Positions 60,331-64,000 of a stretch of 64,000 nt of DNA are shown here, one piece after another. Under the pieces are notes generated by a model, which was given only the letters and a program-made list of their open reading frames with translations, searched no databases and was not told the DNA's origin. The stretch lies in assembly GCF_001306455.1 (NCBI RefSeq), contig NZ_LGTQ01000006.1, forward strand, positions 248,001 through 312,000, given 5' to 3'. Every line of letters begins with the position of its first letter. The stretch's first letter is position 1. The stretch comes from Jiulongibacter sediminis. GTDB taxonomy: Bacteria > Bacteroidota > Bacteroidia > Cytophagales > Spirosomataceae. The position numbers and the translations under genes were made by a program.

Positions 60331-61017
60331 TCAGAGAGCTGCTGCAATAGTGAGAATCGAAAGCTCTGAACATCCTGATGCCAGCAATACCGCTCCTGCG
60401 ACTTCCAGTGTAGCTCCTGTAGTTAAAACGTCATCAACCAAAGCGATTCTTTTACCTCTTACAGCCTCAGGATTTGGTACTTCAAAAACACCTTCCATAT
60501 TTTGAAATCGCTTAAATCTTGATTTATTCGTTTGCGTTTCTGTGAAAGCTGTTCTAATCAAAATATCCTCTTCACGTGGAACGTTAAGCTTTATAGATAG
60601 GCCTTTGGCAAAACAATCGGCCTGATTATAACCTCTTCTCTTTTTCTTTTCAGGATGCAACGGTACACCTAAAATCAGGTCAATTTCTTTATCAAAGTCT
60701 TTGGTTTTGAGATCATTACCATACCATTCTCCAAGGTACTCGGCCAGCTCAGGTTTGTTTCTGTATTTCAACTGGTGCAGAATATGCTGAACAGGACCGT
60801 TTTTGGTGAATTGTAGAAATGAATAGGTATTTTTGACATTGATCTTTCCCCAGAATTTTCTGGCCAAAAACTCATCCTCGAAATATTCGGTTTTGAATTT
60901 GGGCAGATGGAGGTGACAGGAAATACAAATGTGTTTTTCGTACGTTGTCAACGTATTTTCACAGGCTGAGCAAAGCCTCGGAAAGTAAAAGTCCTGGATA
61001 TAGTGTAATGGATTCAT
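60331..61017 (-). CDS. comF: ComF family phosphoribosyltransferase-like protein
   Basis: A 228-residue protein with an N-terminal zinc-ribbon-like region (CSACENTLTTYEKHICISCH: Cys at about 17, 20, 32 and 35) and a C-terminal type I phosphoribosyltransferase domain with the PRPP-binding motif IALVDDVLTTGATLEVAG near 191-208. It corresponds to ComF proteins needed for DNA uptake in naturally competent bacteria; many Bacteroidota carry it, and the reaction is not known. It is divergent from the small gene at 61032 (14 nt between starts). Confidence 0.9.
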   Translation of the reverse strand: MNPLHYIQDFYFPRLCSACENTLTTYEKHICISCHLHLPKFKTEYFEDEFLARKFWGKINVKNTYSFLQFTKNGPVQHILHQLKYRNKPELAEYLGEWYGNDLKTKDFDKEIDLILGVPLHPEKKKRRGYNQADCFAKGLSIKLNVPREEDILIRTAFTETQTNKSRFKRFQNMEGVFEVPNPEAVRGKRIALVDDVLTTGATLEVAGAVLLASGCSELSILTIAAAL

Positions 61018-61031
61018 AGAAGAAATTTAGA

Positions 61032-61394
61032 ATGTTTAAATCTGATAATCAAGATATTGACGAAAACTGGAAGAAAATTCTGGAGTTTTTGAAACAGAAT
61101 TTTGGCAAAAAGCCCTCTGACCTGAAAGGTGTTCTCTTTTTGATAGGAATTCAGGAGCTAGGGAAAGGGCCACAGAATTTCTCCAAAGAGCAAAAGCAGG
61201 ATTTGATTCACATTGCTACCTGCAAGGTTTTAAGTCAGGGGAATTATTACACTTTGCTCGGCACCGATGAAGACGGCTGGCCACACTGGGAGTTAATTAA
61301 AAAGCTGCCGGCTTTTGATTTGTTTTCACAGGAAACACTCCTGAAACATTATGTTATTCAGTACTTTAAGACCGAATTAGGACTGCATATTTAG
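61032..61394 (+). CDS. Conserved hypothetical protein, 120 residues
   Basis: A soluble 120-residue protein, starting MFKSDNQDIDENWKKILEFL. A central segment (LKGVLFLIGIQELGKGPQNF) is followed by the Lys-rich KEQKQDLIHIATCKVLSQGN and an aromatic block GTDEDGWPHWELIKKLPAFD. No motif for a known activity is evident. It begins 14 nt from comF in the opposite direction and ends 2 nt before xth, so it is probably translated with the exonuclease; small proteins of this type are, from memory, conserved in Cytophagales. Confidence 0.7.
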   Translation: MFKSDNQDIDENWKKILEFLKQNFGKKPSDLKGVLFLIGIQELGKGPQNFSKEQKQDLIHIATCKVLSQGNYYTLLGTDEDGWPHWELIKKLPAFDLFSQETLLKHYVIQYFKTELGLHI

Positions 61395-61396
61395 AA

Positions 61397-62161
61397 ATGA
61401 AAATTTACTCTTTCAATGTTAACGGCATCAGAGCCGCCATAAAAAAAGGACTTTTGGAATGGTTAGAGACAGAAAAACCGGAGGTGCTTTGTCTTCAGGA
61501 AATAAAGCTCTTTGAAACAGAATTAGTTGAGCCTGACTTTACCGCTCTAGGATATCACTGTTACTGGTACCCGGCTCAGAAAAAAGGATACAGCGGTGTG
61601 GCTATCTTAACCAGAATTGCTCCTAAGAATGTAACTTATGGTATGAACATTGAGCTTTTTGACTTTGAGGGTAGAGTTATATCAGCTGATTATAAAGATT
61701 TTAAACTGATTAACGCCTATTTCCCTTCCGGCACTACCGGTACAGTTCGGCAGGATGTTAAAATTCAGTTTTTAGAAGATATGCATCAGTACATTCATGA
61801 AATAAAGAAAGAGCAACCAAACCTCATTTTATGCGGTGATGTCAATATCTGTCATAGAGAAATTGATATCCATAACCCTGTTGGTAATAACAACAGCTCA
61901 GGTTTTTTGCCTGAAGAGCGTGCCTGGGTAGGGGAGTTTCTTGATTCCGGTTTTCTGGATACTTTTCGTTATTTTAATCAGGATCCCCATCATTACAGTT
62001 GGTGGTCGTACCGGGCAGGAGCCCGAGGGAATAATAAAGGTTGGCGTATTGACTACCTTTTTACTTCAAACGAAATGGAGGATCAGCTGGCAGACGGTAA
62101 AATTCATCCGGATATAGTTATGTCAGATCACTGCCCTGTTTCGTTAACATTAAAGACATAA
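61397..62161 (+). CDS. xth: Exodeoxyribonuclease III
   Basis: A 254-residue Mg-dependent endonuclease/exonuclease/phosphatase-fold enzyme that cuts at abasic sites and removes 3' ends. Catalytic blocks are MKIYSFNVNGIRAAIKKGLL (Asn near 7), VLCLQEIKLFE (metal-binding Glu), CGDVNICHREIDIHNP (Asp/Asn pair near 146-148), WRIDYLFTS and SDHCPVSLTL (Asp/His near the end). It is of normal length. It starts 2 nt after the preceding small gene and precedes the DUF4175 gene by 10 nt. Confidence 0.94.
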   Translation: MKIYSFNVNGIRAAIKKGLLEWLETEKPEVLCLQEIKLFETELVEPDFTALGYHCYWYPAQKKGYSGVAILTRIAPKNVTYGMNIELFDFEGRVISADYKDFKLINAYFPSGTTGTVRQDVKIQFLEDMHQYIHEIKKEQPNLILCGDVNICHREIDIHNPVGNNNSSGFLPEERAWVGEFLDSGFLDTFRYFNQDPHHYSWWSYRAGARGNNKGWRIDYLFTSNEMEDQLADGKIHPDIVMSDHCPVSLTLKT

Positions 62162-62171
62162 AGAGCTTATT

Positions 62172-64000
62172 ATGAGCAATTCTATACAGATTCTCAATCA
62201 GAAAATTGGGGAGTATAAAAGCAAATATTACAAAAATCAGCTGATCAAAGGCCTTCTCACTTCAGTGGGTCTGGTTATATCGGCCTTTTTGTTTATCAAT
62301 TTTATCGAATATTTCGGGCGATTTGGAAGCACGTTCAGGGGGCTTCTCTTATTTGCTTTTGTTGCGGTTTCGCTCTACACATTAGTTTACCTTATCGGAA
62401 AACCTCTGATGTACTTTTTTAAAGTCAGACAAGGCGTAACCGATCACGATGCAGCCGAGAACATCGGAAAATTCTTTCCTGAAATAGGGGATAAGCTGCT
62501 CAATACCTTACAGTTATCCTCTAACGCTGATAAAACCAATCAGCTTTTACTGGCCAGTATTGAGCAAAAAAGCAGCAATCTGACTTTCTACAAATTCTCA
62601 GATGCCATTAACCTGGGTGAAAACAAGAAATACCTGAAATATGCTTTACCTCCTTTGGTGTTGCTACTTTTTATTTCAGCCATTTCTCCTTCATTTTTCA
62701 AGAGCAGCGAACGCATCATTAAGTTCCGGCAGGAGTTTGTTGAAGAAGCTCCTTTCGATTTCGTAATCCAGAATAATGATTTACAGGCTTACAGAAATGA
62801 AGACTACACCTTAAACCTGAAACTGGAAGGTTCCGCAATTCCTGATGAAGTTTACTTAGTGTATAATGACAGAAGGTTCAGAATGAATCCTTCCGAAAAT
62901 GGGGGAGAAGCTGAATACAGCTATACTTTCAATAAGCTTCAGCAAAATGTCAAATTCAATTTTTTGGCCTCCGGTTTTCAATCGGAACATCATGAATTAA
63001 GTCTGTTAAACCGTCCTGAATTACTTGCATTTGATGTGGTAGCCTCTTACCCTTCATATTTAGGTAAAAGGCCTGAGAAGCTTCAAAACGTGGGTAATCT
63101 GATAGTTCCGGAGGGCACCAACCTCCGTTGGATTTTTAACACGCAATACGCCGACTCGCTTTCTATTCTTTTTGACAATGACCTGCTTCAAGCCGCTAAA
63201 AGAAACAACAGCAATGAGTATGAATTTGACAAGAGACTATTTGAATCAACTGATTATCAAGTAGTTATAAAAAACAATCAGATCAAAAACAACGAAAATA
63301 TCTCCTATTACATCAATGTGATCAAAGATCAATACCCTAAAATTGATCTGGAACAGATCAAAGACACCACCTTATACAATTACATTGCCTTTGGCGGAAA
63401 TATCGCAGATGATTATGGCTTCACCGATTTCAAATTAAAATATAGAAAGCAAAATCAGGATGCTGATTTCAAAGAAATTCCAATCGCCATAGATAAGGGT
63501 CAGCTCTCACAAACCTTCTATCATCAATTTGAAATCTCAAAGCTTGGCCTCACTCAGGAAGACGAAATCGAGTATTATCTGGAGCTCAGAGATAACGATG
63601 GTGTTCATGGTCCTAAAGCAGTGAAATCTTCTATCATGACTTTTGGCATGCCTTCGGCCAAAGAGTTTGATGAGGAAGTTGAAAAGCAAATAGAGGATAC
63701 CGAAAAGAAGATGGAAGACCTTCTTCAAAAATCTCGTGACCTGAAAAGAAGCCTTGAAGAAATTGACAAAGATCTCAAGACCAAAAAGGATGTCGATTAT
63801 CAAGAGAAGAAGAAAATTGAGGAGCTGATTAAGAAACGTCAACAAATGCTTGAAGACCTCAAAAAACTTCAGGAGCAATATGACAAGATGCAGGAGAAGC
63901 AAAATCGTTTTCAAGAGCAATCGCCTCAGATGCAAGAAAAGATGGAGCAGCTGCAGAAGATCATGAACGAGCTCATGAAAGATGAGAACAATGAGCTTTT
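62172..64000 (+). CDS. DUF4175-like membrane protein, truncated by the window end
   Basis: An open frame from ATG 62172 to the window end, 609 full codons without a stop. Two N-terminal membrane segments (about 28-44 and 57-75) are followed by a third around 157-176, then a long exported region with beta domains (about 190-490). From about 500 to the end it is a strongly charged coiled coil (EEVEKQIEDTEKKMEDLLQK, then KKRQQMLEDLKKLQEQYDKM), typical of DUF4175 proteins of Bacteroidota, whose function is unknown. The C-terminal part lies outside the window. Confidence 0.8.
   Translation, partial: MSNSIQILNQKIGEYKSKYYKNQLIKGLLTSVGLVISAFLFINFIEYFGRFGSTFRGLLLFAFVAVSLYTLVYLIGKPLMYFFKVRQGVTDHDAAENIGKFFPEIGDKLLNTLQLSSNADKTNQLLLASIEQKSSNLTFYKFSDAINLGENKKYLKYALPPLVLLLFISAISPSFFKSSERIIKFRQEFVEEAPFDFVIQNNDLQAYRNEDYTLNLKLEGSAIPDEVYLVYNDRRFRMNPSENGGEAEYSYTFNKLQQNVKFNFLASGFQSEHHELSLLNRPELLAFDVVASYPSYLGKRPEKLQNVGNLIVPEGTNLRWIFNTQYADSLSILFDNDLLQAAKRNNSNEYEFDKRLFESTDYQVVIKNNQIKNNENISYYINVIKDQYPKIDLEQIKDTTLYNYIAFGGNIADDYGFTDFKLKYRKQNQDADFKEIPIAIDKGQLSQTFYHQFEISKLGLTQEDEIEYYLELRDNDGVHGPKAVKSSIMTFGMPSAKEFDEEVEKQIEDTEKKMEDLLQKSRDLKRSLEEIDKDLKTKKDVDYQEKKKIEELIKKRQQMLEDLKKLQEQYDKMQEKQNRFQEQSPQMQEKMEQLQKIMNELMKDENNEL

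Overview
The window looks like a chromosomal segment of a gliding marine or aquatic Bacteroidota, most likely Cytophagales. The signs are gliding and type IX secretion (T9SS) genes (GldG, a GldJ/GldK-type lipoprotein, T9SS type A and type B sorting domains), Bacteroidota-style TAnnTTTG promoter boxes, few Shine-Dalgarno sequences, and families such as DUF4293, DUF983, DUF4175 and M49 lipoproteins. No phage, plasmid, transposase or CRISPR array is visible. The genus is not identified.

Layout. 1-7.3 kb: a partial exported protein, an iodotyrosine-deiodinase-like flavoprotein, prfA, rdgB, two small convergent genes, gldG, dnaN, and a tiny protein that is almost only a T9SS sorting domain. 7.3-12.2 kb: a minus-strand leucine operon leuC-leuD-leuA-like-leuB whose gaps hold degenerate repeats. 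12.5-20.3 kb: an orphan VgrG-like protein with a signal peptide, DUF983, a four-helix-bundle gene set in degenerate repeats, thioredoxin, a DUF6807 protein, TerC, an acyltransferase and a large T9SS type B protein. 20.3-28.0 kb: a locus of two tandem ThuA proteins, a Nudix gene, a DUF6807 protein, two exported Gfo/Idh/MocA dehydrogenases and an exported bicupin; it looks like periplasmic oxidative sugar processing. 28.1-34.7 kb: a small membrane protein, an MBL-fold hydrolase, a BamA-like barrel, an M48 and an M49 peptidase.

35.0-41.4 kb: a complete, tightly packed ebo cluster (eboA-eboF), a widespread but poorly understood system linked elsewhere to export of a secondary-metabolite precursor. 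It is followed by a sugar MFS transporter and a 1167-residue sulfatase/GH78 rhamnosidase fusion, suggesting use of sulfated, rhamnose-containing (algal) polysaccharide. 46.7-47.2 kb: tRNA-Phe with a GIY-YIG nuclease gene and a broken second copy of the tRNA 3' half, resembling a roughly 0.4-kb element inserted in the tRNA gene. 47.4-64 kb: a membrane Fe-S protein, anmK, a DUF1800/DUF1501 pair, msrA, a gap with long inverted repeats, PPK2, mfd behind a structured leader, a gldJ-like gene, comF, a small unknown, xth, and a DUF4175 protein cut by the window end.

Most functional calls rest on recognised family motifs read directly from the translations; no database search or structure prediction was run. 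The best candidates for something unusual are the ebo cluster, the tRNA-Phe/GIY-YIG unit, the exported VgrG-like protein and the ThuA/Gfo-Idh/DUF6807 sugar locus.
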